This document shows positions 37,180-49,186 of a stretch of DNA of 64,000 bases, piece after piece; the stretch's first letter is position 1, and each line of letters opens with the position of its first letter. The translations under genes were made by a program, and so were the position numbers. This DNA is from Paramecium sonneborni (taxonomy: Eukaryota > Ciliophora > Oligohymenophorea > Peniculida > Parameciidae), in NCBI GenBank assembly GCA_905182985.1, contig CAJJDN010000122.1:215535-279534 (forward strand), in the 5' to 3' direction. The notes beneath the pieces were generated by a model. It had not been told where the DNA came from and did not search any database. It saw nothing but the letters and a program-made list of their open reading frames with translations.

Positions 37180-38365
37180 ATATCTGGAAATCAAATTATA
37201 TCCAAATGATTTTTATATTAAATTTTATATAATTCATTAATCCTCAAACTATTTTTTATGCATAGCATCCTTTATTACATTCTTCTCATTATAGTGTTAT
37301 TTTCTTTTTTTAACAAATTCTTCATGTTTTTTTCTCTTTTCTTCTTCTTCTGATGAATCTTCATCCATATTTTTTCTCTCTCTCTCTAAATCTTCTTTTA
37401 ATCTTTAATTCAATTCTTCAATATCCAGTTTCTTTTTTTGTTACTACTTTTTAAGAGCTGGAATTTACTTGCTGCAATTTTTATTTATTCAATTGTGCTT
37501 ATATTAAATCTTGCTCTATTTCATCTTCCATTTCAATTTTATCTTCCTATTGATTTTGCTATATTATATCATCTTCATATGGTGTTTTAGGTTCATCTAT
37601 TTTAGTTTTATTTCCTCTCTCTAAATCTTATTATCTAATTAAAGTAATATATTTCTTTACTATAATGTATGTTCATCCCAATGTAATTCTTTCTTCCTAC
37701 AATAAAATTCATTTCATTACATATCTATATCATGTTGTGAATTCTTTTTCAAAATTCCTTTTGATGATTATTTCATTTTCAAGATATTAATATAAATTAT
37801 AAAAATAATTAATCATAATAACACATCCAAACTATTTTCTTAAACATATTATCATTACACCAAAACAATTAAAATAAAATAAAAGAGATTTATAATGTTT
37901 ATACATTTATTTTAATTTTATTAAGTCAATAAATTTTATGATTATTATATATTAATTTAAACAAAATGAAAGTTTTAAGTAATTTCATGAAGTTCATCTT
38001 GTTATTTGTTTGATAATTGAATCATTTTAACCAATTTTTTTATTTTTCTAATAGATTTTAATTTATTATAAAATGGGACCTATGTAGCAATGTTTTAATT
38101 ATCTTTTTGGAGAGAATTAAGCTTTTTTGATAAAATTACCTTATAAGTAATGTTATTTTTAGGATATAGCATTACCATGATTAATAATAACAGAGTTTTT
38201 AATATAACTTTGAAAAATTCTATGTTTTTTAGGTGAGACTGATTGATGAGACTTGGGATAATAATGAGTTTATGAAGTGTTAACATAATTGAGTGATTCA
38301 CTTAATAGTTTGAGATAATTAGTAGGTGTATTGGAGATAGAGTATTCTTCCCAACCCTATAAATG
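37180..38365. repeat. Exact 1186-bp duplicate, copy 2
   Basis: Same as 35921-37106. Its right end continues without a break into the start of the small minus gene and IFT70; its left end is the orphan tail of the GPLGP gene (about 30 bp up to its TGA). Confidence 0.95.
37234..37776 (-). CDS. Protein phosphatase inhibitor-2 homologue (156 aa), copy 2
   Basis: Identical to 35975-36517 (offset 1259): three introns, KGILK, KIDEPxTPY and HYNE motifs all present. Inhibitor-2 proteins bind PP1 and restrain its activity in the nucleus, cytosol and basal bodies. In this copy the neighbours are the small gene at 37994 and IFT70 on the right, which is the more credible context; on the left the GPLGP gene ends 24 bp from this stop once the duplicate is collapsed. 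Confidence 0.9.
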
Positions 38366-38383
38366 TGTGTATTTTTTGTTCAT
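37994..38383 (-). CDS. Small basic hypothetical protein (129 aa)
   Basis: ATG 38381-38383 to TGA 37994-37996, 130 codons, no intron. Start MNKKYTHLQGWEEYSISNTP; rich in Ser, Lys, Gln, His (SHQSVSPKKHRIFQSYIKNS), with a basic C-terminus (KNKKIGQNDSIIKQITR). A standard-code ORF in another frame of the same strand is a shadow. No family recognised. It is head-to-head with the IFT70 gene with 19 bp between start codons, which hints at co-regulation with a ciliary gene. Confidence 0.65.
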
Positions 38384-38402
38384 AAATTGCTTAAATTAAA
38401 TA
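38384..38402. promoter_or_regulatory. 19-bp divergent start region of IFT70
   Basis: Only 19 bp (AATTGCTTAAATTAAATA-like) lie between the minus ATG at 38383 and the IFT70 ATG at 38403. Promoter elements must overlap the coding region of the small gene. Confidence 0.4.
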
Positions 38403-40435
38403 ATGCAACCGGTTTAACCAATAGCGGAAGGGTAGCGAACAAAAATAATATATACATTAATAAAGGATTAAAAGTACAAGGAGGCTATAAATTATTTGAA
38501 TTATGAGTTGCAATTTTGTCCAAAGAGTAGAGCACTATCATTATTAGCATATTGTCATTATATGAATTAAGATTTTACTTCTGCTGTTGGAATGTATGAG
38601 ATAGATTAGATAAAATAGTTATGAATAATTAGTGAAGTATTATCCTGAGATTGATGATTATAAGATTTACTTAGCACAATCATATTATAAGGATAGTAAG
38701 AAAAGATTTTGAAAAATAGGTCTTTATGATGAAGCATTAAAAGTATGTGCATCTATAGAGAATCCATAATATTAAGGGAAGATGGTATAATTGTAAGCAT
38801 TGATTCGATATGAGAAGAGTGAATTTCAACATGCAAAGACATTATTGAAATAAAATGAAATGGATGATCCAGATTCAATTATAAATGAAGGATGTATTTT
38901 ATTTAAGGAGAATAAATTTGATGAAGCAAGACAAAGATTTTAAGATGGAATGAATTTAACTGGTTATTCATGTGAATTAGCCTATAATATAGCACTTTGT
39001 TATTACAAATAAAAATAATTAGCTTAATCTCTAAAATTTATAGCGGAAATAATTGAAAGAGGAGTAAGAGAGAGACCTGATTTAGGAGTAGGTTCTAATG
39101 CTGAAGGAATTGAAGTTAAAAGTGTAGGTAATTCTTAAGCATTGAAAGAATCTGCTTTAATTGAAGCATTTAATTTAAAAGCTGCTATTGAATATTCTAT
39201 TAAAAATTATGAAGCCTCTAAAGAAGCATTAGTAGATATGCCACCAAGAGAAGAAGATGAATTAGATCCTGTTACACTCATGAATTAAGCATTAATGAAT
39301 ATTGAAGATAAAACTGCTGAAGGATTTAAAAAATTAAATCATTTATTATAAAATCCACCATTTCCACCAGAAACATTCTCAAATCTATTACTATTATATT
39401 GTAAATATGGATATTTTGATATGGCTGCTGATATTCTTGCTGAAAATGCTGATCTTACATTTAAAACCATTAGTTCTGATGATTTTGAATTTGTTGATGC
39501 ATTAATATTGAGTGCTGCTAGTCCAGAAGAATCTTATAGAAAATTCTAAATCTTAGCAAATAAACATATTGATACACTTAGAAGAATTACTAAATCTATT
39601 TAAGATGCTAGATTAAATAGAGATAATGATGGAATCAAAAAATCTCTTAAAGAATTCGATGATTGTTTAGAAAAATTCATACCTGTTTTAATGGCATAAG
39701 CTAAAATATATTGGGATAAAGACAATTATTCATAAGTTGAAAAATTATTTCGATAATCTGCTGAATTTTGTGCTGATCACGATGTTTGGAAACTTAATGT
39801 AGCACATGTATTTTATGTTCAAGATAACAAATATAGAGAAGCTATTCGTTATTATGAACCTATTGTTAAAAAAAATGGTGATAATCTACTATCATTAACT
39901 GCTATTGTTATTGCTAATTTATGTGTCAGTTATATCATGGTTAATCAAAATGAAGATGCTGAAGAATTAATGCGGAAATTAGAAAAAGAAGAAGAAAAAT
40001 CATAATATTAAGATCCTGAAAAATCTGTTTATCATCTATGCATTGTCAATTTAGTTATAGGAACACTCTATTGTTCAAAAAATAATTATGAATTTGGTAT
40101 TTCTAGAGTTATCAAATCACTCGAACCATATAATAAGAAAGTATATTCTTTATTTAATTAAAGATCAATACAGATACATGGTATTATGTTAAAAGATGTT
40201 TCCTTGCTTTGATTGAAGTCTTGGCAAAACATATGATCATTCTTAAAGATACATCATACAGTGAGATCTTGGATTTCTTAGATGCAGCTGATCAATATGG
40301 CAAGGCTATTCCTTCTGTATATATCTATTATTTATTATTTAGGTAATTAATCCATTAGAATAACTTGATGAGAAACATACAGTATCATATGAAGCTAGAA
40401 TGATTAAGAGAATGTTTCTCAAATTAAGAACATGA
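38403..40435 (+). CDS. IFT70: Intraflagellar transport protein 70 (TTC30/DYF-1), 644 aa
   Basis: ATG 38403 to TGA 40433 with four introns of 25, 24, 23 and 26 nt; 645 codons. The N-terminus (IYTLIKDQKYKEAINYLNYE, CPKSRALSLLAYCHYMNQDF) and the whole chain of TPR repeats match TTC30/IFT70: YDEALKVCASIENPQ, CELAYNIALCYYKQKQLAQS, NVAHVFYVQDNKYREAIRYY. The C-terminus (TDTWYYVKRCFLALIEVLAK) also matches. IFT70 is a core subunit of the IFT-B complex, bound to IFT52 and IFT88, and is needed for building cilia and for tubulin polyglutamylation there. Length equals the family norm (about 650). It is intact despite the duplication just upstream. Confidence 0.96.
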
Positions 40436-41009
40436 AAATATATATATATATATAATTCAGTCTATATTTATTAATTATATTTATTTACTTTAACTAACTG
40501 TATAAATATATGTTACAGAAATAATTTTGAGTTGAAGATGATCTGATTTATCAATAATTAAATTTTAAGAAGATCCAACTTTAATTGAAAAAAGAACAAT
40601 ATCCTCGATTGAATAACAAAAATAATAATGACTCATTTTTATTTAATAAATAATTTCTAAATTGCAAGTAGAATATTAAAAAAGAAAAATACAATTCCTT
40701 TCAAATTAAAATAGAAAATGAATATTTGAATCATTGTAGATTAGTTTTAATCTAACTATTTATAATTAATATTATATTCATAAAATTTTAATCATGAAAA
40801 AACTTGTAAATCCTTTAAAATTATGCACAGATATTAGAGATATTAATTAATTAGAAATGCATCAAATAAATCAATAAATGTTATTTTTGGATTCTAAAAA
40901 ATAATTTAAATGGAATTCAACAATTTGAAGATTCATTATTCTAAAAATAAAGTCATCCAGAACTTTAAGAAGTTATGGATTATATTAAAATATAAAAGGA
41001 TATTAATAA
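40436..41009. other. Unresolved region upstream of 41010 gene
   Basis: Begins with a (TA)n run after the IFT70 stop. Plus-strand pieces such as KLVNPLKLCTDIRDINQLEM (near 40800) and QSHPELQEVMDYIKIQKDIN (near 40960) look coding but lie in different frames, with no intron I could place. They may be 5' exons of the next gene or a decayed gene. Confidence 0.35.
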
Positions 41010-41460
41010 ATGGTTGATAATTCATAATTGAATTATAAGATTGAGTATTAAGTAATTAATATTGAACAAAACTAGTTTTTAACTATAAATTAAATTAGGA
41101 ATATTGTTGTATAGTAGTACAACATTTAAATAATTTAAGTTGGAATGGGCAGTAAAAACAGAAAAAATAAAACCTCAAAAGAATAGAAAGATTAGAGAGA
41201 ATAGAATATTTTTAATATAGTATAATTATAGACGAATTGAATCGTATTGGAAGTAGTCAAAATATACGATAAAAAAGTTGAAATAAGAGATTAAGAAAAT
41301 TGAACAAAAGGTTAAAAGTACAAAGAATAGAGGAAGCCTAGGTACATTATTCAACCAAATGTTGATAAAGATTATTAATGACTAATTAGTGAGAGTAAGA
41401 CAAGATAATTACTGGAATAAAGTTAATATGGTAAAGCTGACAAAATACCTTAAGTAATGA
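41010..41460 (+). CDS. Basic hypothetical protein (about 138 aa)
   Basis: The last exon (about 41140-41460) is convincing: EWAVKTEKIKPQKNRKIREN, then KLKQEIKKIEQKVKSTKNRG and DQLVRVRQDNYWNKVNMVKL to TGA 41458. A start at ATG 41010 with a 34-nt intron at 41106-41139 gives a whole frame of 139 codons, but the intron is at the long end of the range here, and more 5' exons are possible. Highly basic with a coiled coil in the middle; no family recognised. Its stop overlaps an upstream ATG of the next gene. Confidence 0.45.
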
Positions 41461-41471
41461 TATCAAATATT

Positions 41472-42702
41472 ATGTAAAATAAAATGTTAAAAATTAAATA
41501 TAAATTAATCGATATCAGATATGAAGTATTGCTTAAAAGTTACTTAAAACAAGGAAGTATTAGGTTAGACTGCTTATACTATAAATTGATTTATAATAGG
41601 AATACACCATAGTTTAATTTATATAATGGTTGTTTGGTTCTTATTGCATTGTAATATCTTATAATTCATATTAAAAATAATTATATTAAATTTAAACATC
41701 ATATGTAGGTCTTATGTCATTACTCTCTACCTTAATTTTACATTACTACAAATATCATTTCATTGGTTTATATTAGCATGAAAATAAAAAGGTATAATTA
41801 CGATCATAAAATTAGCTTATCAACTGATTGGCTAGCCTTAGTCTTAAAAATCATGTAATTTCTACTTAGTTTGACACTTATAGTGATGATTTTCAACAGA
41901 CACAGATTTTAAATAAAAAAATCTCACTCTATAGGATTAGCTATCAGTTTTTGTGCTTTGTCGATTATTTTGACCATACAAAACTTTGATTACTATTATT
42001 TAATGTTGATTCTCTTTTAAATATTATCCTTATGTTTGCTAATGTCATTGTTATTGTTAAATAAGCACTAAATTGGATTTTTGGTAGTATTCTAAATATA
42101 TATGATTGGATTAATAATTGATTTTCTCTCCTTTCACATTTGGTATTAATTTACATGATAATAATAGGATATTTTAAGATTAATTCAGTTTGAATAGAAG
42201 TATTGCAGTCTTGGGATCTGGTGCATTTGGATTGATAACATTATTCTTATGTCTGTTATGTCACTTCAAACCTTAAGGGACGCTTAGGAATGAATTACAT
42301 ATAATAGTAGGTTTCTACATATTTTGTGAATTGTTCATATGCTGTAATATAATAACTGAAATTGTAAATGTAACAAAACAATATTAATATTTTTAGAATG
42401 TTTCCAACATTTATTTAATAGATCTAATACTCTTAAAAATTTCTAATTTATTTTTAGATATCCTTATTTATCCTTTTTCTAAATTTCATGCACCAAAAAT
42501 ACAATTTTCGAAAAATAAAATTTCAAATGAAATCACCTAGAACAACACTAGACATTTAGAATGTAATGGTATTACTACAAAAGAGAGTGAATGCGAATTA
42601 GAGAGTGCTCTTAAGGTTAAATCTGAATAACATATTGCAGTATTCAATTAAGAGCAAAATACTTCAAATAAGTGGATTCAATCTCTTTTGGAAATTTATT
42701 GA
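41472..42702 (+). CDS. Polytopic membrane protein, 7TM receptor-like topology (about 401 aa)
   Basis: Plus frame from about ATG 41472 (other in-frame Met at 41457 and 41484) to TGA 42700, with one 25-nt intron near 42145-42169; 402 codons from 41472. After about 50 soluble residues there are seven to eight hydrophobic helices (such as WLALVLKIMQFLLSLTLIVM, YYLMLILFQILSLCLLMSLL, GSGAFGLITLFLCLLC), then a soluble tail of about 90 residues rich in Ser, Glu, Lys. Topology resembles a G-protein-coupled or cAMP-receptor-like protein, but I see no DRY, NPxxY or other diagnostic motif, so the receptor idea is only a topology argument. Confidence 0.6.
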
Positions 42703-42865
42703 TTAATTAAAATCTCATCGATATTATGGCATTTATTAGTATTTAGAATATAATAATATTAATTCTACTTTGGTTGATGCAATATTTTTATAAAATATAG
42801 GAGAAAAACATACGCGCAAAAAATTAAAAGAATTTTTAAATCTTGAATATAAAATCCAGAAAAAA

Positions 42866-44768
42866 AGTAGCATATTAGTTTCATTGATTTAGTGTTTAAG
42901 TTTCCCGGTTATTAGGATTAGAACAGACCTTCCTAAAATGGATTACACATAGCAGATTTGGAAGATGGAATAACAGAGGAATAACTTTATGTCGAATTTA
43001 GAAAATATGGATAGATAAGCTTTGTTAAATTGCATAGGTATATAGTTTGAATAAAATTAGATATCCATTTATTGGAAAATCAAAGCACTATGCCTTTATC
43101 TATTTCTCAACATAAGAAGAAGCAAGAAAAGCAAAAGAAGCCATGAATTATAAATAGCTTCTTAGAGAGCCAATACGTATAACCTACATATAGGATTATG
43201 AGAAAGATGCAAACTTATTCTTTGCAGGATTCGAGTTAAATGTAACACTGAAATAACTTGAAGAATTTTTCTCAAAATGGGGACAAGTGGTAAGTGTGAA
43301 ATTATCAGTCGATGAAAATAAAAAGAGTAGAGGTAATAATATTTAAAAATAAAATAGGTTATGGTTGGGTCTAATATGAGAAGAAGGAGTAAGCCAATTA
43401 ATTATTGACTGAGAGTTAATTAAATGAAGGAACAGTGAAATACAATGAAAAAACATCAATAATTGTGAAACGATTTGTAAAAAAAGGTACAAGTGAACGT
43501 GAGGATAAGAGAAGTAACTTATACATAAAGAATTTTTGGACTTCATTGGATAGTTTTGATTTGGAAAACAATTAAGTTAGAGAATAATTGGTATTTATAG
43601 TAAATTAATTGTAAAAAGGAAAGTGAAATGCGTACAAAATTGAATGAATGGTTTAGTACATATGGTTCAATTATAAGTGTATTAGTGAAAATAGATCTTG
43701 AACGCAAAGCTCCATATGCATTTTTGAGTTTCAGTAGATATCAAGATGCAAAAGAAGCTCAAAGAACTTTAGGTACTACCTTAGGAACAAATTAATAGAA
43801 GGATCCATTAAATACTGGCAGAAAGATGTATGTAGGATGGGCATAGACTAAAAAAGATAGAAAATAATAAAGAGATAATAATATATATTCTAAATATATT
43901 TATGCAGATCATTTAAATAGAAATGTAACAGAAGATATGATTAGATAAACATTAAAAGAAGCAGGTTATGGTGATATTTATATGGTAATATTAATTTATA
44001 TTATAAAATAGATAAGATTGGAAAAGATGTAATAAGGATTCTAATAAATAATTAGAATTGGTTATATTGTATTTGAATAAGCATCAGATGCAAATAAATT
44101 GATTAAATCATTTAAAGAGAATGAGAAATTTGATGAAATAAAGAAATTATTTGATTAAAATGTAGAATAGGCTGGTGGAAAATACTTTTAACATCTTTTC
44201 CCATAATAATCCTAATAAAGAGGAGGATAAAGAAGAACTAATTTAAGATAGTCTCCAACTAGAAGAATGTATTAAATGCCACCAGGGCCAGCCTAATTTG
44301 GTGGTAGAATGCCATATCCATTTCCTATGTAATAAAGAATTCCTGGTGGTGGAAATAGAAGACCATATTAATAATAATTCCCTAATCCAATTAGAACACC
44401 ATTACCTCCACCAGTTTAATAGATTACTGAATTAGCTCCAGTTTAAGCTGTTGCCTTCGATAAAAGGTAGGATCTATTAGATTTATTAAATAATTTAGAA
44501 GTTTTCAGAGCTAAACCTGAAGAAGAATAAGTCAAATAACTATAGTAATCTTATTTTATTATTTATTTCTAGAATGATGTTGTTTTATAGAATCAAAGCT
44601 AAATTGAATGAAGATACAGAACCTCACTGGAAGAAAGTCAGTGAAGTACTTTCAGATCCATCTAATTATACAATTGAGGAAATCCTCGATATGATTAAGA
44701 ATGAAGATTAATTCAATGAGTTAGTAGATGATGCTGTTGCTTAATTAAAAGAAGAAGCACATTGGTGA
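42866..44768 (+). CDS. Poly(A)-binding protein, cytoplasmic type (about 590 aa)
   Basis: Stop TGA 44766. Introns of 26, 23, 25, 28 and 28 nt give 591 codons; two more in-frame introns (27 nt each) may exist in RRM4. RRM1 (GLHIADLEDGITEEQLYVEF, HYAFIYFSTQEEARKAKEAM), RRM2 (NLFFAGFELNVTLKQLEEFF), RRM3 (NLYIKNFWTSLD, PYAFLSFSRYQDAKEAQ) and RRM4 (YIYADHLNRNVTEDMI) are followed by a Gly/Pro/Gln/Arg linker and a C-terminal MLLE domain (KAKLNEDTEPHWKKVSEVLS). PABP coats mRNA tails and promotes translation and stability. The frame has no ATG upstream of RRM1 unless the 26-nt intron at 42867-42892 is removed, which joins A 42866 to TG 42893-42894 and makes the start codon. Confidence 0.93.
42867..42892 (+). 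other. Intron splitting the predicted PABP start codon
   Basis: 26 nt, GTAGCA...GATTTAG. Removal joins a run of seven A (42860-42866) to TGTTTAAG, so the AUG is A plus UG. The unspliced RNA has no AUG in the PABP frame here. The upstream exon boundary is A-rich. Confidence 0.6.
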
Positions 44769-44981
44769 AAAATTTATTGTTTGTTCAAATATAAGTATAT
44801 TTCAACAAAATCTATTCATATCATTTATTCAAAACTTAATAATAATTATCATTTCTTATTAACATAATTAATAGAAATACATTCATGTCTATTATAAAAA
44901 ATGGTTGATACACTTTTATTCAATATTTTAAAACAAATTAATTTTTACGTATATTTATGATAAAATATAAATGTAACAAAA

Positions 44982-45232
44982 TCAATTGGCACTTAATATA
45001 ATATTATTGATTGGAATGAAAACCAACTTAATAAAGTATCCTACAGCTCCCATAACAGCAAAACCAATAGCACAGGATGTTGCAATTTTAATATACTCTA
45101 TTTGCTATTTTACATTTATTTACCTCTTTTATCAGGTTTGGTACATTTTCTAATAAATCTGTAACTCTCTTAACCAAAACTTTGAACATCTTATAATATT
45201 CCATTGATTCCATTCAAAGTTTCTTAACTCAT
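44982..45232 (-). CDS. SEC61G: Protein translocase subunit Sec61 gamma (74 aa)
   Basis: ATG 45230-45232 to TGA 44982-44984, one 26-nt intron; 75 codons, the usual length for this family (about 68). [19 protein letters not shown] then [20 protein letters not shown] and [13 protein letters not shown] match Sec61 gamma/Sss1 throughout, including the conserved KRCxKPD and PINN motifs and the single C-terminal membrane helix. It clamps the Sec61 alpha channel in the ER membrane and is essential for protein translocation. Convergent with the PABP gene, about 210 bp between stops. Confidence 0.95.
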
Positions 45233-45332
45233 TTTAAATTTAATATTGAATTCTCACTTAATCATTTTGCAATTTTATATACACACTATACGTGTTAAAT
45301 TAATTTATATAATTATTATGTAAATTATATAA

Positions 45333-46291
45333 TCATTTTGGAAATATGTGATTATCAATCATGTTTCTATTTACGAATTTCTGCTCTCTATATTGGTTTT
45401 GGACAGGTTCAATTGGGTTTTTGTAAAACTAACCTAAAACATAATAGTTTTTCTAAGATATACCATATCCTTTATATTGAGCATCATCTAATTCTTTTCT
45501 TTTATTTGAACCTCTGCTATTTTGTCTATTATTATTAATGTTTTCAGTCTCTTGAAGATCAGTATTGAAAATATTTGAACTTTTGTTTTTCATTGAAGTT
45601 ACTTTATGTTATTACACTACAATATTATAACTATTTTGATACATTAACTAAATTAACTAAGAGCATCATCCTATTATTGTTATTATTATTGTTATGGTTC
45701 ATAAGCTCTTTATTGAGTATATGCATTTTCATAAGCAGCTCCTGTAATAGGATTATATTAGGCTAATGGTGGTTTACCAATATTCTATTATTTATTACCA
45801 CTATTTCCTTATTTATACTTTATTTAATTTAAAAAAAGATACTTTTTAATAAAGTTCTTCATCATCATTTGGTTATTGATAATGATCATATTTGTTTGAT
45901 TATTATAACATTTATGGTTATTCATAAGCGTTAGAATAATTATTATTTGGGTTTTATTTTCCATTATTATAATTATCCAATGCATCCTAATAATATGGTT
46001 CAGGTTGCTTGTACAAAGCAGCTAGCTCTTGCTTTTTGTTCATTTCTTAATAATATAACTATTTCATGTAATCATCATCTTGAGTTTACTAATTATGTAA
46101 TAGAATACTTCAACAACTGGCACATAGGTTTGTGTCTAATAAGAAGGAATGTATGAATTTCTTTGATCTTGACCAACTTTTCCTGCTATTTTTGTATCAC
46201 CCTTTCTAGATTGATCAATATCCCATCCAATTTTAAAACCTTATCTATTGTTTACGTTATCTGAGTATATTTTATTAATAAAAGATACCAT
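45333..46291 (-). CDS. Asn/Gln-rich hypothetical protein (295 aa)
   Basis: ATG 46289-46291 to TGA 45333-45335, introns of 20, 25 and 26 nt; 296 codons. Starts MVSFINKIYSDNVNNRQGFK; the middle is dominated by Gln, Asn, Tyr, Pro (PEPYYQDALDNYNNGKQNPN), with an eight-Gln run (QQQQQQQQDDAL) encoded mostly by TAA/TAG. A conserved-looking block is GKPPLAQYNPITGAAYENAY, and the C-terminus QKNYYVLGQFYKNPIEPVQN is less biased. The PPLAQYNPITG motif resembles ones in ciliary microtubule-associated proteins, a weak lead. Under the standard code only fragments are visible. Confidence 0.7.
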
Positions 46292-46512
46292 TATAGGTTC
46301 TTATTGAATTTTTTTTATCTCCGTCGTAAAGTACTTAATTTTTTGGTGCTCCTCTTGACTAATAAAAACTTATAAAATTTTAAAAACCATTGCTTTATCT
46401 TCTGTGCTTTTGAAATTTAATTAATTAATATTGAATATACATATTAAAAAATTCAAATATATGTCGTTAATTATAAATAAATAGATTGAAATATCCTAAG
46501 ATCAAATAATTA

Positions 46513-49140
46513 ATCACTTTATCTATTAATTTATAGTTTTTAATTCAATAATTATTTTAGCATTAGACTAGACTTCTAACAATCGGTTTCTCAAATTGAT
46601 ATCATCAGCCCAATCAGTATCGTTTCTAATAGAAATGATATGAATAATTTACTTTAAAAAATTGACATGCAACTCTTTGAGTTCTGTCCATGACTTTATA
46701 GAAGACAACATCACTGTTACAGAATTCCCAGAACCTTGAACGCTTTCAAGACTTAGGAATAGTTTTTGCAATTCTTTAAGCTTGCATAAACCCTTAAACA
46801 AAGTGTTGACACCTTCATCTCCTAAAGGATTACTAATTTTTTATGACACTTTTACTGATCAAGAATCAAATTAACTATTTCTAACTAAGTAGCTTAACCA
46901 AAACCATTATATAGTAACTCCATTCCATCTAATCCAATAGAATTTGATCGAAAATTCAAACTGATATTCCTCAATTTCTTTTATGTTGATAAAAATCTAT
47001 TCACATATCTCAATCCAAAAGAAGTACAAGACACACTATTAATAAATTATATACTTGTTTACTTTTCAATCCAAAATTTTAATTCTCTTAAGGGTTATTA
47101 CATCTCATGTATAGCTTTAGCCAAAAATCTGACTCCATCATCCTCTATACGATTTTTGGATAAATCTATTACTAAAGTACTTAATCTCGATAATTTTGGT
47201 AAAACAAAACCAAGAGATTCGCAACCTTTCTTTGTAATTTGATTGTTCCATAGAGTTAAATTTAAATGTTTTAGTCTTTCACATTTTTATAATCCTTTAG
47301 CAAATTCTTCAACTCCTAAATCTTTTATTTGAGCACCCCAAAGAATCAATTCACAATTCTCTAATTCAGATATACTCTCTCCTAGATCATAAAAACCTTC
47401 ATTATGCATTGGATTACTAAATTTAGATTTTAATAATACTTAGAAAAGTTTATGCTTAAATGAGTTAGGAGTGGTAATTTTTTCAAAGATTAATTTAATA
47501 ATTTCGAAAGTACTTAATTCATGTAATTACTTTCTAGATTTAAATCAAGCTTTTTTAGTTTAGGCATAGCATTTATAACCGAAAAAAATGCTTCACAACA
47601 ATCCATTGGTAAATGATTTCTTAATTAATTTAGAACTAATACAATCCGAAATCTAATCTTAGCTCTTCCATTTAAACTAATCCTTCTAAAAGAGGTAATG
47701 CATTATTAATCCCTTCATCTGAAAGTAAATTATTAGATATTTCTAAAGTTAATCGTTTTAATTCAATCATTTTCATTATTGCTTTTGTTAAAAATAACAA
47801 TCCTAAGTTTCCTAATTTATTACTATAAATCTATTTAAAAAATGTTGTACTTCCAAAGTTGCAGTTGTAATTCTTTCAATTTTTGTGCTCTACTCAAAAT
47901 TTTTTCGATTGGAGCAACTGTTCTAACATTTAAACAACTCATTTCTAATTTTATTTATAAAGTAATCATTTAAAAATTTTTAATTTGTTGAGCAATGGTC
48001 TCTAAGAATTTAAGTAATTCATCTTAAGATCTATTTTACATTCCATTCAAATCTAAATGAACATCTTCTTTATTTTTAATATCCAATTAAAAATCTTCTA
48101 ATTTAGAAATAGATTATAAATGCTTATGATTAATTTTAGCAGGCTATTTAAAAGAAATGAATTACAGATTTAACTTCTAAATAAGATCTTTCTTCAATAA
48201 TTTGACTTAATTGAGAGAAATCAAATCTTTAATCAGGAGAAATTTCTAACATGAGTTTTAGAATTTTAGAAACCCCTTTGATTCTGGGAAATAATTCTTT
48301 AACTTTCTTTCTTTAATCTTTTAAGTAATTAAAGAGTTTGATTTCATCATCAAACAATTCTTCTCTTTACTAAAATATAAGAATATTGTTATACCTGTTT
48401 AGTAATAGTTTGAGTAGTAGAAAATAATAAAAAGACTAATCCTAGTGAGAATACATCACTTTTATAAGGATTATATTTAGCTTAAGGCTTTCTTCTTTTA
48501 AATGCTGTATAAACTTCAGGTGATTAATATCCAACAGTTCCTCCAATAGTTCTTGATCTTGATTCTTCGTCAAAAATTTCAGTACCAAAACCAACCTATA
48601 TAATAAATACTAAGTTCTACATCGCAAACTTTAAATAATAAATTTTCATCGTTGATTAATATAATATTTTCTGGTTTGATATCTCTATGAGCTATTTTAA
48701 TTTCTTAAAGATGTGAATGTGCTCTAATCATTGTCACAAAAAAGTCTGCTACTTCATACTCCTAGAATCGGAACTCTGGATCTGATTATCTTTTTGATTA
48801 GATGTATTGTTATAAGTTTGTTATACCCAATTCCATTACAATACAGCCGAAAGTAATTGACTGCATTTTATTGATAAATCAATACTTTGTCCTACGTTGT
48901 TACCTTCTCGTAGTAGAAGCTATCCTCAAAGGATATGATATTTGGATGTGGATGAGCCTTTATTTTTTGTAGGATCTATATTTCCTATTGAAACCTCTCT
49001 TTCAATTACTCATCGATCAACACTTGCTTTATACAACATTTTTGTTTCGTCTATAGATTTTCAGCCAAATAAACTTCATTCCAAGTTTTAGCAATAATAC
49101 TTATATATCGATATTCTGGGTTTATATTACCAGTCATCAT
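46513..49140 (-). CDS. Protein kinase - leucine-rich repeat (RNI-like) fusion
   Basis: ATG 49138-49140 (a second ATG follows) to TGA 46513-46515, several introns (25-nt ones in the kinase part, 22 and 20 nt later). N-terminal kinase: TWNEVYLAENL, CIKQV (ATP Lys), [18 protein letters not shown] (catalytic loop), FKVCDVGFG (DVG in place of DFG, metal-binding Asp kept), GYQSPEVY and KSDVFSLGLVF. After a linker come leucine-rich repeats of the ribonuclease-inhibitor type to the C-terminus: HLDLNGMQNRSQDELLKFLE, LKRLTLEISNNLLSDEGINN, NSNPLGDEGVNTLFKGLCKL. So an active-looking kinase is tethered to a protein-binding LRR solenoid. Total length is roughly 840 aa; a few LRR introns are not fixed. Kinase-LRR in this order is common in ciliates and unlike plant receptor kinases, having no membrane helix. 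Confidence 0.85.
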
Positions 49141-49186
49141 TTTTTTTTTATTATTATTAATATATTATAACTTCTATTATTATTCA

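Noticed and set aside
40437..40455. (TA)n run after IFT70 as a possible telomere or regulatory repeat
   Set aside because: Simple AT dinucleotide run; no G-rich telomere repeats (G3T3 or G4T2) occur in the window.
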